Assembly (NCBI RefSeq): GCF_013359905.1
Contig: NZ_JABMCC010000118.1
Location: forward strand, 124,001 to 188,000
Length of the DNA: 64,000 nucleotides
Origin: Paenibacillus taichungensis
GTDB taxonomy: Bacteria > Bacillota > Bacilli > Paenibacillales > Paenibacillaceae
Direction of reading: 5' to 3'
Under the pieces are notes generated by a model. The model saw nothing but the letters and a program-made list of their open reading frames with translations. It did not search any database and had not been told where the DNA came from. Below, in pieces: positions 7,734 through 15,749 of this stretch (position 1 is its first letter; every line of letters begins with the position of its first letter). The position numbers were made by a program, and so were the translations under genes.

Positions 7734-9641
7734 CTATGAAGGGAACCGAGTTCTGGACATACCATATGAAGATTGGGCTGCCATGCTACGCAGCTCTGAG
7801 CTCACATTCTCAACCGTGAGTCCCACTTCAGCTCTTTGATCCTCAATACTGCCATGTTCAATGAATCGATCCGGAATGCCCATCAGTTGCACATGAACAT
7901 CATGTAGCCCTTGTTCTGCATAAAACTCCAGAACTGCACTGCCCATACTGCCTGCTTGTGATGCTTCTTCAAGCACAATTAACTTCGTGCCTCGAACTGC
8001 CAGATCACGCAGCATCTGCTCATCAAGCGGCTTAAGGAAGCGGGCGTTAATTACGCCAACCGTAATGCCTTCTCTTTTAACCGTCTCTGCAGCTTCTTCA
8101 GCAAGCTGTACCATTGATCCCGAAGCGACGATAGCATAACCTTCAGATGGACGAAGCTGTTCCCATGTACCGATTGGAATCGGAATGAGTTCATCATCAA
8201 GAGGCACGCCTACAACATTGTTTCGTGGATAACGATAAGCAATTGGACCTTCATTATATTCAAGCGCCGTCTTCATCATATGGCGCAGTTCATTCTCATC
8301 CTTAGGCATCATCAGAACGATATTCGGAATATGACGCATAAACGCCACATCGTACACACCTTGATGCGTTTCACCATCTGGACCGACAAATCCGGCACGG
8401 TCAATGGCGAACATGACATTGGCGTTATGACGACAAATATCATGTACAATCTGATCATACGCACGTTGCATAAACGTCGAATAGACGGCAAATACAGGTT
8501 TTAAGCCTTCCATTGCCAGTGCTGCACACATGGTTGCTGCATGCTGTTCGGCAATACCCACGTCAATCATGCGATCAGGAAATTCCTTACTGAAAGGAAT
8601 GAGACCTGAACCTGTTGGCATGGCTGGTGTTACCGCTACAATTCGTTTATCCTGCTTGGCAAGATCAATCAACGTTTTACCAAACACTTCCGTGTACATC
8701 GGTTTTCCTACAGCTTTAAGCACTTGACCTGATTCAATTTTGTACGGAGAAATTCCGTGCCATTTGTGTGAATCCGCCTCAGCTGGCTGATAGCCTTTAC
8801 CTTTGGTTGTCAGCACATGAACCATTACAGGTCCATCCACGTTATCCGCCTGTTTGAACGTTTCAATCAATTTCGGAATGTCGTGTCCATCAATGGGGCC
8901 TAAATAGGTAAAGCCCAACTCTTCGAACAAAACTCCTGGAACCATCATGTATTTGACACTATCTTTAATCCAGCTCGCCGATTTGGCCAAACGATCCCCG
9001 ATGGCAGGAATTTTTTTGAGCATTCCTTCCACGTCATCCTTGGCTTTCAAATAATGGCGATCGGAACGAATTTTGCTCAAGTATTTATGCATAGCCCCGA
9101 CATTCGGAGCAATGGACATTTCATTATCATTGAGGATAACCATCAGTTTTTTCTGCTCATGACCGATGTGATTGAGAGCTTCAAAGGCCATACCACCTGT
9201 AAGCGCTCCATCCCCGATCATCGCGATCACCTGATTGTCTTCACCCTTGAGATCACGGGCAAGCGCCATACCCATCGCAGCAGATAATGATGTACTGCTG
9301 TGGCCCGCTTCCCATACATCATGTTCACTCTCGTTACGTTTAACAAATCCGCATAGGCCATTATGCTGACGCAGTGTATCGAAGCGATCCATTCGCCCCG
9401 TTAGCACCTTGTGTACGTATGCCTGATGCCCTACATCAAAGATCATTTTGTCCACTGGACTGTTATAACAGTAATGCAGGGCTACCGTGAGCTCAACCAC
9501 TCCTAAGTTGGGTGCGAGATGGCCCCCTGTAACGGACAGCTTCTCAATCAGAAACTGCCGGATCTCTGCCGACAAAAGAACGAGATCATCCTGAGACATC
9601 GACTTTAGATCACTGGGTTGTTTAATTTGTGGAAGCAGCAC
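7734..9641 (-). CDS. dxs: 1-deoxy-D-xylulose-5-phosphate synthase
   Basis: Dxs condenses pyruvate and glyceraldehyde-3-phosphate to start the MEP isoprenoid pathway. It has the thiamine-diphosphate motif GDGALTGGMAFEALN in the first third, a central pyrimidine-binding domain (DVGIAEQHAATMCA, DRAGFVGPDGETHQG) and a C-terminal transketolase domain. The length of 635 aa is normal. The start is GTG, with GGGGAG 6 bases upstream. ispA, in the same pathway, lies upstream beyond a gap of about 280 bases. Confidence 0.97.
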   Translation of the reverse strand: MLLPQIKQPSDLKSMSQDDLVLLSAEIRQFLIEKLSVTGGHLAPNLGVVELTVALHYCYNSPVDKMIFDVGHQAYVHKVLTGRMDRFDTLRQHNGLCGFVKRNESEHDVWEAGHSSTSLSAAMGMALARDLKGEDNQVIAMIGDGALTGGMAFEALNHIGHEQKKLMVILNDNEMSIAPNVGAMHKYLSKIRSDRHYLKAKDDVEGMLKKIPAIGDRLAKSASWIKDSVKYMMVPGVLFEELGFTYLGPIDGHDIPKLIETFKQADNVDGPVMVHVLTTKGKGYQPAEADSHKWHGISPYKIESGQVLKAVGKPMYTEVFGKTLIDLAKQDKRIVAVTPAMPTGSGLIPFSKEFPDRMIDVGIAEQHAATMCAALAMEGLKPVFAVYSTFMQRAYDQIVHDICRHNANVMFAIDRAGFVGPDGETHQGVYDVAFMRHIPNIVLMMPKDENELRHMMKTALEYNEGPIAYRYPRNNVVGVPLDDELIPIPIGTWEQLRPSEGYAIVASGSMVQLAEEAAETVKREGITVGVINARFLKPLDEQMLRDLAVRGTKLIVLEEASQAGSMGSAVLEFYAEQGLHDVHVQLMGIPDRFIEHGSIEDQRAEVGLTVENVSSELRSMAAQSSYGMSRTRFPS

Positions 9642-9718
9642 GAGAATCTCCCCGCTTTCCTAGATTGTTTGATTTGGTGTAATCCATATATACACAGTTT
9701 ATTAAATGACATTAAAAC

Positions 9719-9747
9719 ATTATAACATAAAAGAACAAGAATCATAA
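9719..9747 (-). promoter_or_regulatory. Candidate sigma-A promoter for dxs
   Basis: On the minus strand a perfect TATAAT (complement of 9719-9724) lies about 78 bases before the dxs start. The -35 at 17-base spacing (TTATGA) is weak. The position and AT-rich surroundings support it. Confidence 0.4.
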
Positions 9748-9853
9748 TTTACGGCAGTATACTCCAGATAACGAGCATTTTCGCCAGCAAGGTTCGTATG
9801 ATCTTCCTCAATATGTATTTCTATCTCCAGTTGGAACAGACCCTCTTCATGAA

Positions 9854-9894
9854 ACCCAGAAAAAGCACATTAAATTGATTACACGATTCTGGGT
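9854..9894 (-). other. Inverted repeat after ispA
   Basis: Eight-base arms ACCCAGAA / TTCTGGGT with a 25-nt loop lie just beyond the ispA stop. The large loop and missing T-run make it a weak terminator at best. The rest of the dxs-ispA gap (9642-9922) holds only the dxs promoter candidate. Confidence 0.3.
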
Positions 9895-9922
9895 GATTTG
9901 AAACAGTGACGCTCAACCAAAA

Positions 9923-10828
9923 CTAATGATCTCGACTCATCAGATAATCTGCGATCTCCATCAGTCTGGAAGGGTCTGGTAACTCTGCTCTGCCGAGTGC
10001 ATCTTTCGCAGATTGCGTCAGGGACTTCACCTCTTGAAGAGAGGCATCCATACCAATAAAATAAGGGTATGTAACCTTTTGCTGATTCACATCACTTTGC
10101 GTTTTCTTGCCCATTTTCTGCTCGTCACCCGTCAAATCCAGAATATCATCCTGAATCTGGAAAGCTAGCCCCAGGTCTCTACCAAATACACGCAGCGCCT
10201 CCAACTGTCCTTCTGTCGCACCACCAATACGAGCGCCGGCAATGAGGGAAAACACAATTAAATCTCCAGTCTTGTGCAGATGAATGTATTGCAATTGGGC
10301 AAGATCTGTCATGCCCTGCTCGCCTTCCATATCAGCCACTTGTCCGCCAACCATACCTCTTGCTCCAGCCAGTTCGGACAACTCCTCCACAATGGACAAC
10401 AATGCATCTGCAGACACACCGCTGCGACGACCAGACTGAACGATACTATAAAAAGCATGCGTTAACAGTGCATCGCCAGCCAATATTGCTGTCGCTTCAC
10501 CAAATACTTTGTGGTTCGTTAATTTTCCCCTGCGATAGTCGTCATTATCCATGGCAGGCAAGTCATCGTGGATCAACGAATACGTATGAACCATCTCCAC
10601 GGCGCAGGCTACCGGCAATGCAGCTGTACGCTGTGCACCGAAGGCTTCCGCCGCAGCAACGACCAGAAGTGGACGAAGGCGTTTGCCCCCGGCCATAAGT
10701 GAATACTGCATCGCGTCAACCAGTGACTGAGGTACATCCCAGTGCACAGGAAGAGTCTGCTTCAACTCTCCCGTCACTTCAGCTGTAACTTCCTCAAGAT
10801 ACGTTTCAAACGAAGGACGATTACTCAT
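9923..10828 (-). CDS. ispA: Farnesyl diphosphate synthase (polyprenyl synthetase)
   Basis: The enzyme builds geranyl and farnesyl diphosphate from IPP and DMAPP. The first aspartate-rich motif is in HDDLPAMDNDD (about residue 90) and the second in QIQDDILDLTGD, both typical of short-chain trans-prenyl synthases. I start it at ATG 10828 (MSNRPSFETYLEE), which overlaps the xseB stop by 8 bases and gives 301 aa, the usual family length. A longer upstream reading would overlap xseB heavily. Translation is probably coupled to xseB. Confidence 0.95.
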   Translation of the reverse strand: MSNRPSFETYLEEVTAEVTGELKQTLPVHWDVPQSLVDAMQYSLMAGGKRLRPLLVVAAAEAFGAQRTAALPVACAVEMVHTYSLIHDDLPAMDNDDYRRGKLTNHKVFGEATAILAGDALLTHAFYSIVQSGRRSGVSADALLSIVEELSELAGARGMVGGQVADMEGEQGMTDLAQLQYIHLHKTGDLIVFSLIAGARIGGATEGQLEALRVFGRDLGLAFQIQDDILDLTGDEQKMGKKTQSDVNQQKVTYPYFIGMDASLQEVKSLTQSAKDALGRAELPDPSRLMEIADYLMSRDH

Positions 10829-11078
10829 TGACTTCACCGCTTTCGTCGACGGCAGCGCCGAACGGTTTTTTGCGAAGTTCCCCATCCTCTTCTACGATCA
10901 TCTCGATCTTACGTTCCACTTGTTCCAGCTTCAAACCACAAAGTTGGGAAAGTTTCATTCCGCGCTGAAACAAATCGATGGCCTGTTCCAGTGGAACATC
11001 ACCATGCTCAAGCTGACCTACGATGTCTTCCAATGCCGCCATTGCCTCTTCAAAATTCAATTCCGGTTCATTCGCCAT
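10821..11078 (-). CDS. xseB: Exodeoxyribonuclease VII small subunit
   Basis: XseB is the small helical partner of XseA in exonuclease VII. The 85-aa protein has the family pattern FEEAMAALEDIVGQLEHGDVP followed by LEQAIDLFQRGM. It overlaps the end of xseA by 11 bases and the start of ispA by 8, so the three genes form a tightly coupled run. GGAGG lies 12 bases before the ATG. Confidence 0.95.
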   Translation of the reverse strand: MANEPELNFEEAMAALEDIVGQLEHGDVPLEQAIDLFQRGMKLSQLCGLKLEQVERKIEMIVEEDGELRKKPFGAAVDESGEVNE

Positions 11079-12432
11079 GGGTATTGTCGTCCTCCTTCAT
11101 TCCCCAAACCTGACAGTCCAGCTGTCCGTCTGTTAATTTAATCTTTATCGAATCTCCAGGTTGTACATCCTTCATCGATTTGATCAATCGTTGTTCCTGT
11201 TCGTCATAGACAAGGCTGTATCCACGTGACATTACTTTGAGCGGGCTAAGCGCATCCAGATGACGTACAGATGATTTCCACTGCTGCTGCTTCGCTCTCG
11301 TAATAGATCGGATTGCAATCTCCAGCTGACGCCGAGCTGATGCATTCTCACGTCTTGCTGCGTTCACCTGTTCACGAGGATTGAACCGTTGTAGCGCTGC
11401 ACGCAAACGCTCCTGTTTCTCAGTTGTCCATTTCATACGTGTATCTACAGTTCGCAGAAGACGCTGCTGCAGCATATCCAGTCGCTCCGTATGCTGCATT
11501 AAGGTACGTCTAGGATGCACAAGCACAGGCGATCGTTGCAATCTGGCCAGTCGCTCCCGATTATGAACAGCACGCTGACGTAAACTGTGCTGTAGCTGAC
11601 GCTGACGCTGAGCGATCTGATCAAGCAACTCAGCTCGATTGGGTACTGCCAGTTCAGCAGCAGCCGTAGGCGTTGCCGCACGCAAATCAGCAACAAAATC
11701 GGCAATTGTAAAATCCGTTTCATGCCCAACGGCTGATATCACTGGAATGGCCGAACCCACAATCGCTCTTGCCACGATCTCCTCATTGAAAGCCCACAGC
11801 TCTTCCAGTGATCCGCCGCCTCGTCCGACAATCAGCACATCGGCTTCACCCATTCGGTTCAGGTTGTTGATGGCCTTCACAATGGAAGGAGCTGCACCTT
11901 TACCTTGAACGAGTACAGGATACAGAATCACTTGGGCAGAAGGATATCTGCGTTGCAATGTAATCATGATATCCCTTACCGCTGCACCTGTAGGTGAGGT
12001 TACCACACCAATCGTCTGTGGAAAACGGGGAATCTGTCTTTTCCGTGATGTAGAGAACAGTCCCTCGTCCTCCAGCTTTTTTTTCAGCTGCTCATAGGCC
12101 AAGTACAGACTTCCAATACCGTCCGGTTGCATGTGTGTAGCGTAGAATTGATATTGTCCATCCCGCTCATACACCGAGACATTACCACGAGCAATAACCC
12201 TTGCACCCTCCTTCGGTACAAAGGGCAATCGTTGATTATGGGAAGCAAACATAATGGACTTAATTCGGCTGTCCTTGTCCTTCAATGTAAAATACATATG
12301 ACCGCTGGAGTGATGTGTAAAATTGGAAATCTCTCCGCGCAGCCATACATCCGACAGTACCTGATCTGATTCCAGTTTCATCCGGATGTATCGGTTCAGA
12401 TCTTTGATGGAGTAGATCTTTTGATCTGCCAC
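11068..12432 (-). CDS. xseA: Exodeoxyribonuclease VII large subunit
   Basis: XseA is the catalytic subunit that degrades single-stranded DNA. It has an N-terminal OB-fold (about residues 1-105, with SDVWLRGEISNFTHHSSGH), the catalytic domain (GVVTSPTGAAVRDI, DVLIVGRGGGSLEELWAFN, SAVGHETDFTIADFVADLRA) and a helical C-terminal region. The length of 454 aa is usual. It begins with GTG, 9 bases after folD. Confidence 0.96.
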   Translation of the reverse strand: MADQKIYSIKDLNRYIRMKLESDQVLSDVWLRGEISNFTHHSSGHMYFTLKDKDSRIKSIMFASHNQRLPFVPKEGARVIARGNVSVYERDGQYQFYATHMQPDGIGSLYLAYEQLKKKLEDEGLFSTSRKRQIPRFPQTIGVVTSPTGAAVRDIMITLQRRYPSAQVILYPVLVQGKGAAPSIVKAINNLNRMGEADVLIVGRGGGSLEELWAFNEEIVARAIVGSAIPVISAVGHETDFTIADFVADLRAATPTAAAELAVPNRAELLDQIAQRQRQLQHSLRQRAVHNRERLARLQRSPVLVHPRRTLMQHTERLDMLQQRLLRTVDTRMKWTTEKQERLRAALQRFNPREQVNAARRENASARRQLEIAIRSITRAKQQQWKSSVRHLDALSPLKVMSRGYSLVYDEQEQRLIKSMKDVQPGDSIKIKLTDGQLDCQVWGMKEDDNTHGE

Positions 12433-12441
12433 AGATTCAAC

Positions 12442-13299
12442 CTACGCCAATCCGTGAGCGCGTTTGGCAGCGATCAGTGTATTTTGCATCAACATGGTAA
12501 TCGTCATTGGACCAACGCCACCAGGAACGGGTGTAATTGGACCAGATACCGTCTTCACGCTTTCGAAATCCACATCCCCTGCCAGTTTGCCGTTATCTAG
12601 ACGGTTCATCCCAACATCAATTACAACGGCACCCGGTTTGACGAAATCGGCATCCACAAAGTTTGCACGTCCGATAGCAACCACAAGAATGTCTGCCTGA
12701 CGCGTGATCTCTTTCATGTTCGCTGTACGAGAATGACACATCGTTACCGTTGCGTTCTCACGTTGTAGCAGCAAGGATACCGGTTTACCGACAATATTGC
12801 TGCGTCCGATAACTACGGCATGTTTGCCTGACATTTCAAGACCGGTACGCTTGATCAGCTCAATTACGCCCGCAGGGGTACATGGCAATAAACTATCGTC
12901 TCCAATGACGAGGTTCCCCACATTAACTGGATGGAATCCGTCCACATCCTTGTCCACGGCGATTGCATCAATCACCGCTTTCTCTTCGATATGTTTCGGC
13001 AATGGGAGCTGAACCAAAATACCGTTAATGGATTCCTGTTTGTTCAGCTTGTCCACCAGCGCGAGCAAATCCTCTTGGGACGTGCTTGCATCCAAACGAT
13101 GAACTTCGGAATAGAAACCGAGGTCATGACATGCTTTTTCTTTGTTACGCACATATACTTGGGATGCCGGATCTTCACCGACGAGCACAACAGCCAGACC
13201 AGGTACTACCCCCTGTTCGCTAAGCTGTTTCACTTCTGTTGTCATGCTTGCGCGCATTTCTTGGGATACTTCTTTTCCGTTAATAATAGATGCTGTCAC
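12442..13299 (-). CDS. folD: Bifunctional methylenetetrahydrofolate dehydrogenase / cyclohydrolase
   Basis: FolD interconverts 5,10-methylene-THF and 10-formyl-THF for one-carbon metabolism. Visible signatures include YVRNKEKACHDLGF with the catalytic Lys, QLPLPKH, DVDGFHPVNVG, and the NADP segment VIGRSNIVGKPVSLLL ending in PVPGGVGPMTI. The length of 285 aa is typical. It starts with GTG, with AGGGAG upstream. It is separated from nusB by a MITE-like element. Confidence 0.97.
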   Translation of the reverse strand: MTASIINGKEVSQEMRASMTTEVKQLSEQGVVPGLAVVLVGEDPASQVYVRNKEKACHDLGFYSEVHRLDASTSQEDLLALVDKLNKQESINGILVQLPLPKHIEEKAVIDAIAVDKDVDGFHPVNVGNLVIGDDSLLPCTPAGVIELIKRTGLEMSGKHAVVIGRSNIVGKPVSLLLQRENATVTMCHSRTANMKEITRQADILVVAIGRANFVDADFVKPGAVVIDVGMNRLDNGKLAGDVDFESVKTVSGPITPVPGGVGPMTITMLMQNTLIAAKRAHGLA

Positions 13300-13338
13300 T
13301 GTACTCTCTCTCCCTTATGTGAACATATTTTTAGAGGT

Positions 13339-13507
13339 TGTTCAAAAAGTCCGCTTTTGATTACGAAGGATGCCTATCGGCATCATCAGCATCGAATATG
13401 AAATTCAGCCGAAATGTCCGTTGCTCACGTAGTTTTCCCTACGCTCCGCTACTCCATTTCTAGCTTCATCCCATCTTCTCGGTACTGAAAATCGGTCTTT
13501 TTGAACA
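13339..13507. mobile_element. MITE-like element between folD and nusB
   Basis: A segment of about 169 bp is bounded by 15-base near-perfect terminal inverted repeats: TGTTCAAAAAGTCCG at 13339-13353 and the complement of TGTTCAAAAAGACCG at 13493-13507. It has no coding capacity, and the break is not at a conserved gene junction. No clear target duplication is visible. The ends look like those of an IS-derived, non-autonomous element. I see only this copy in the window. Confidence 0.6.
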
Positions 13508-13528
13508 CGCACTGTAGTTAATTGTAAC

Positions 13529-13981
13529 TTAAGACAGTTTTGCTTTGATGGTGCTGACTTCCTGAATCATGCGCCCAAGTACGCCGTTAACGAACTTACC
13601 GGATTCATCTGTACCAAAATATTTGGACAATTCAATCGCTTCATTGACGGATACTTTTGCCGGAATATCATCACGGAACACCATTTCATACGTGGAAAGC
13701 CGTAAAATCTGGCGGTCTACACGTGACAGACGGCTAATCTGCCAGCCTTTCAAATAATCGACCAATAATCCGTCAATCGCTTCTTTATTGTTCCATGCGC
13801 CCTGTACCATTTCGGTCACGTAGGTACGCATTACATCTGCATCATGAATAACCACTTCGGTTTCATTGTCTTCAGCGGCTTCATTAATCAGCATATTCAC
13901 GGCTTCAGCTGCGCCCACTTCATTCATTTCCATCTGATACAGACTTTGTACTGCAATTTCCCTTGCCAAACGTCTTTTCAT
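13529..13981 (-). CDS. nusB: Transcription antitermination factor NusB
   Basis: NusB binds boxA RNA with S10 to support antitermination on rRNA operons. The protein has the family start MKRRLAREIAVQSLYQMEMN and C-terminal segments LRLSTYEMVFRDDIPAKVSVNEAIELSK (given here only to mark it, residues about 95-125) and FVNGVLGRM. I start it at ATG 13981, because AGGAGG lies 7 bases upstream. A longer frame to 14113 has no ribosome site and is not homologous. A small CGCTCC/GGAGCG hairpin (13998-14013) lies just before the ribosome site. Confidence 0.95.
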   Translation of the reverse strand: MKRRLAREIAVQSLYQMEMNEVGAAEAVNMLINEAAEDNETEVVIHDADVMRTYVTEMVQGAWNNKEAIDGLLVDYLKGWQISRLSRVDRQILRLSTYEMVFRDDIPAKVSVNEAIELSKYFGTDESGKFVNGVLGRMIQEVSTIKAKLS

Positions 13982-14086
13982 GTCCTGCCTCCTGCAGCGC
14001 TCCCTGTGGAGCGTCATCATGCTTATTTTAAAATATAAAATCTTTGATGGAATCAGAGATCTTATTATATTGTTATCCCTTTTCAC

Positions 14087-14168
14087 AAAAAAACCTGCAA
14101 TCGTTTCCTCCAAAAAACGGGCAACCTAAACTACAGCTCTATTTTCGGAAGAAACATATTGCAGGGTT
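14087..14168 (-). terminator. Terminator after the Asp23-module operon
   Basis: A long imperfect hairpin joins 14094-14111 and 14147-14168 (CCTGCAAT...GTTTCCTCC with its near complement). It is followed on the minus strand by seven T. It lies between the DUF2273 gene and nusB and should end the yqhY-amaP transcript. Confidence 0.75.
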
Positions 14169-14176
14169 CAGGTGGC

Positions 14177-14410
14177 TCACTTAAAGGGACGCCAGCGATC
14201 GCCAAGCCATTGCCCCCATTCCCTCCAGGGAATGAACGAGCCCAGCTTCGAGTCGCTTCGTCTGCCTAACGTATAACCGATGAACACCAAGAGTGCAAAG
14301 AACAACATATCCCAAAAACCGATCCATACATAAAGAAATCCAAAAAAGATGCCGCCGACAATTCCGGTAATTCGGCCTCTGTGACTATCCCAAATCTCTC
14401 TCCACAGCAT
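14177..14410 (-). CDS. DUF2273 small membrane protein
   Basis: A 77-aa protein with two closely spaced membrane helices (about residues 13-30 and 33-49) and a Trp-rich basic tail. It fits the DUF2273 family, which accompanies amaP and asp23 in Gram-positive bacteria. GAGGTG precedes the ATG, and the gene is 14 bases after amaP. It presumably belongs to the membrane part of the Asp23 envelope module. The biochemical role is not known. Confidence 0.8.
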   Translation of the reverse strand: MLWREIWDSHRGRITGIVGGIFFGFLYVWIGFWDMLFFALLVFIGYTLGRRSDSKLGSFIPWREWGQWLGDRWRPFK

Positions 14411-14424
14411 CAGTGAAACTCACC

Positions 14425-14964
14425 TCATTCCACTCGACTCTTGTAGTTAGGCGACTGGGTAACGTTGGCAATATACACGGTGACAAAAGAAACCGGGATA
14501 CCCGTAATCTCCTGTACATGATCATGTATTGCCTTCTGCAGATCGGCTGTCAGCGTCGGGATTGGCGTCTCGCCATCCACTACTGCACGGATCATAATCT
14601 CCAGTCCGGATTCAACCACACGAATTCGAGCTTTGACATCACGTACTCCCCGGAATCGGGAAGTCGCTTTCAGACAGAGATTTTCAATCGTTTCCATCGA
14701 AATCTGCACATCACCATACTCAGTACGCTGATCTACAGACGGCAATGAAGCACGATCACGCCGAACCGAGATGTAGAAAAATCGCAAACTCAGGATAAAC
14801 AAAATCGCTGCTGCAACAACTGCTGCAATAATGACGTTTTGTTCCTGCTGGTAATTCAATTCGTAAGGCAGCACACCACTGATAAGAAGTATGACTGCTG
14901 CCGATATTGCTCCAACGCTTATGCTGTATATAAACAACAGAAGCCGATCCAGTATTTTAGCCAC
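14425..14964 (-). CDS. amaP: Alkaline-shock membrane anchor protein AmaP
   Basis: AmaP anchors Asp23-family proteins at the membrane in Staphylococcus. This protein has two N-terminal membrane helices (about residues 6-30 and 42-62) and a C-terminal Asp23/Gls24-like domain (VQISMETIENLCLKA, VESGLEIMIRAVVDGE). A GTG at 14964 gives MAKILDRLLLFIYS, which resembles the family N-terminus and has GGGAGG 11 bases upstream. A GTG nine bases earlier is possible but too close to the ribosome site. Confidence 0.82.
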   Translation of the reverse strand: MAKILDRLLLFIYSISVGAISAAVILLISGVLPYELNYQQEQNVIIAAVVAAAILFILSLRFFYISVRRDRASLPSVDQRTEYGDVQISMETIENLCLKATSRFRGVRDVKARIRVVESGLEIMIRAVVDGETPIPTLTADLQKAIHDHVQEITGIPVSFVTVYIANVTQSPNYKSRVE

Positions 14965-15077
14965 GAACTGCACAGCCTCCCTTGCTCACTAACATGGCTT
15001 AACCTGCCCTTTGGCAAAAAGATGATCTTCAGGTGTAAGCTTCCGCTTTTTATGAAGACCTGTCCAAGACGGGATAA

Positions 15078-15099
15078 CCCCCGGCAGTGATGCCGGGGG
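15078..15099 (-). terminator. GC-rich hairpin between yqhY and amaP
   Basis: The 9-bp perfect stem CCCCCGGCA / TGCCGGGGG with a 4-nt loop lies just after the yqhY stop. Only a weak T-stretch follows, so it may be a partial terminator or an mRNA-stabilising hairpin that lets yqhY be expressed more than amaP. Confidence 0.55.
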
Positions 15100-15112
15100 A
15101 ATCTGTCTTCTT

Positions 15113-15523
15113 TTATTTTACGCGCTGACTGTTCAGGTCGATTTCTTCCACTTTCTCGGTGCTCTTGAACTGAACATCATGAATGTGCACATTAACTTCA
15201 TTCACATTCAATCCTGTCATGTTCTCGATGGAGCGTTTCACGTTCTGTTGAATTTCGGTAGCCACCTGTGGCAGACGGTAACCATATTCAATAATTACGG
15301 AAACATCCACTGCAGCTTCACGCTGACCTACTTCAACCTTAACGCCTTTGGAAAGGTTTTTGCGACCAAGCAATTCAGCAAATCCACCAGCGAATCCGCC
15401 GCTCATGCCTGCAACACCTTTGACTTCAACTGTAGCCAGTCCAGCGATCACTTCAATAACTTCAGGTGCGATCTGGATTTCACCGATATCCGTTCGTTCA
15501 AATTCTGTCGGCAGTGTACTCAT
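15113..15523 (-). CDS. yqhY: Asp23/Gls24 family envelope stress protein YqhY
   Basis: A 136-aa cytosolic Asp23-family protein (IQIAPEVIEVIAGLATVEVKGVAGMSGGF, residues about 16-44, then VDVSVIIEYGYRLPQVA). In Bacillus, yqhY lies beside accBC and its loss disturbs acetyl-CoA carboxylase control. The same neighbourhood is kept here. Its partner amaP is next downstream, so the product is probably held at the membrane. It has its own strong promoter and a long leader. Confidence 0.93.
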   Translation of the reverse strand: MSTLPTEFERTDIGEIQIAPEVIEVIAGLATVEVKGVAGMSGGFAGGFAELLGRKNLSKGVKVEVGQREAAVDVSVIIEYGYRLPQVATEIQQNVKRSIENMTGLNVNEVNVHIHDVQFKSTEKVEEIDLNSQRVK

Positions 15524-15696
15524 AACTGTTCAACACACCTTTCGCGAAATAAGTTTGCGGCCATCCGTCAGGGCGCTGGTACTCAGGCCAATCTGGCCTT
15601 CAGAACCCTTCCGGTCCGGCTTTACCGGAACTCCTGCAACCTTCATCCGCGTATGTGCGGCGGCTTATCCTCTGCAGGAGACATGCGCTCTTATTA
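15524..15696 (-). ncRNA. Structured 5' leader of yqhY (candidate regulatory RNA)
   Basis: The promoter at 15703-15731 predicts a leader of about 170 nt. It contains three perfect inverted repeats: CTCCTGCA/TGCAGGAG (15631-15638 with 15673-15680) enclosing a CCGC/GCGG hairpin, TTCCGGT/ACCGGAA (15609-15615 with 15624-15630), and AGGCCA/TGGCCT (15585-15590 with 15594-15599). I do not recognise a known riboswitch class. The pairing is seen; a regulatory role is inference. Confidence 0.5.
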
Positions 15697-15702
15697 TTAC
15701 AT

Positions 15703-15731
15703 ACTATATCATTTGGGCTACATTATGACAA
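15703..15731 (-). promoter_or_regulatory. Strong sigma-A promoter for yqhY-amaP-DUF2273
   Basis: On the minus strand TTGTCA (complement of 15726-15731), exactly 17 bases, then TATAGT (complement of 15703-15708). Each box differs from consensus at one base. It uncouples the Asp23 module from accC, whose stop lies 20 bases upstream. Confidence 0.8.
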
Positions 15732-15749
15732 ACAAGCCCAATATACCTT

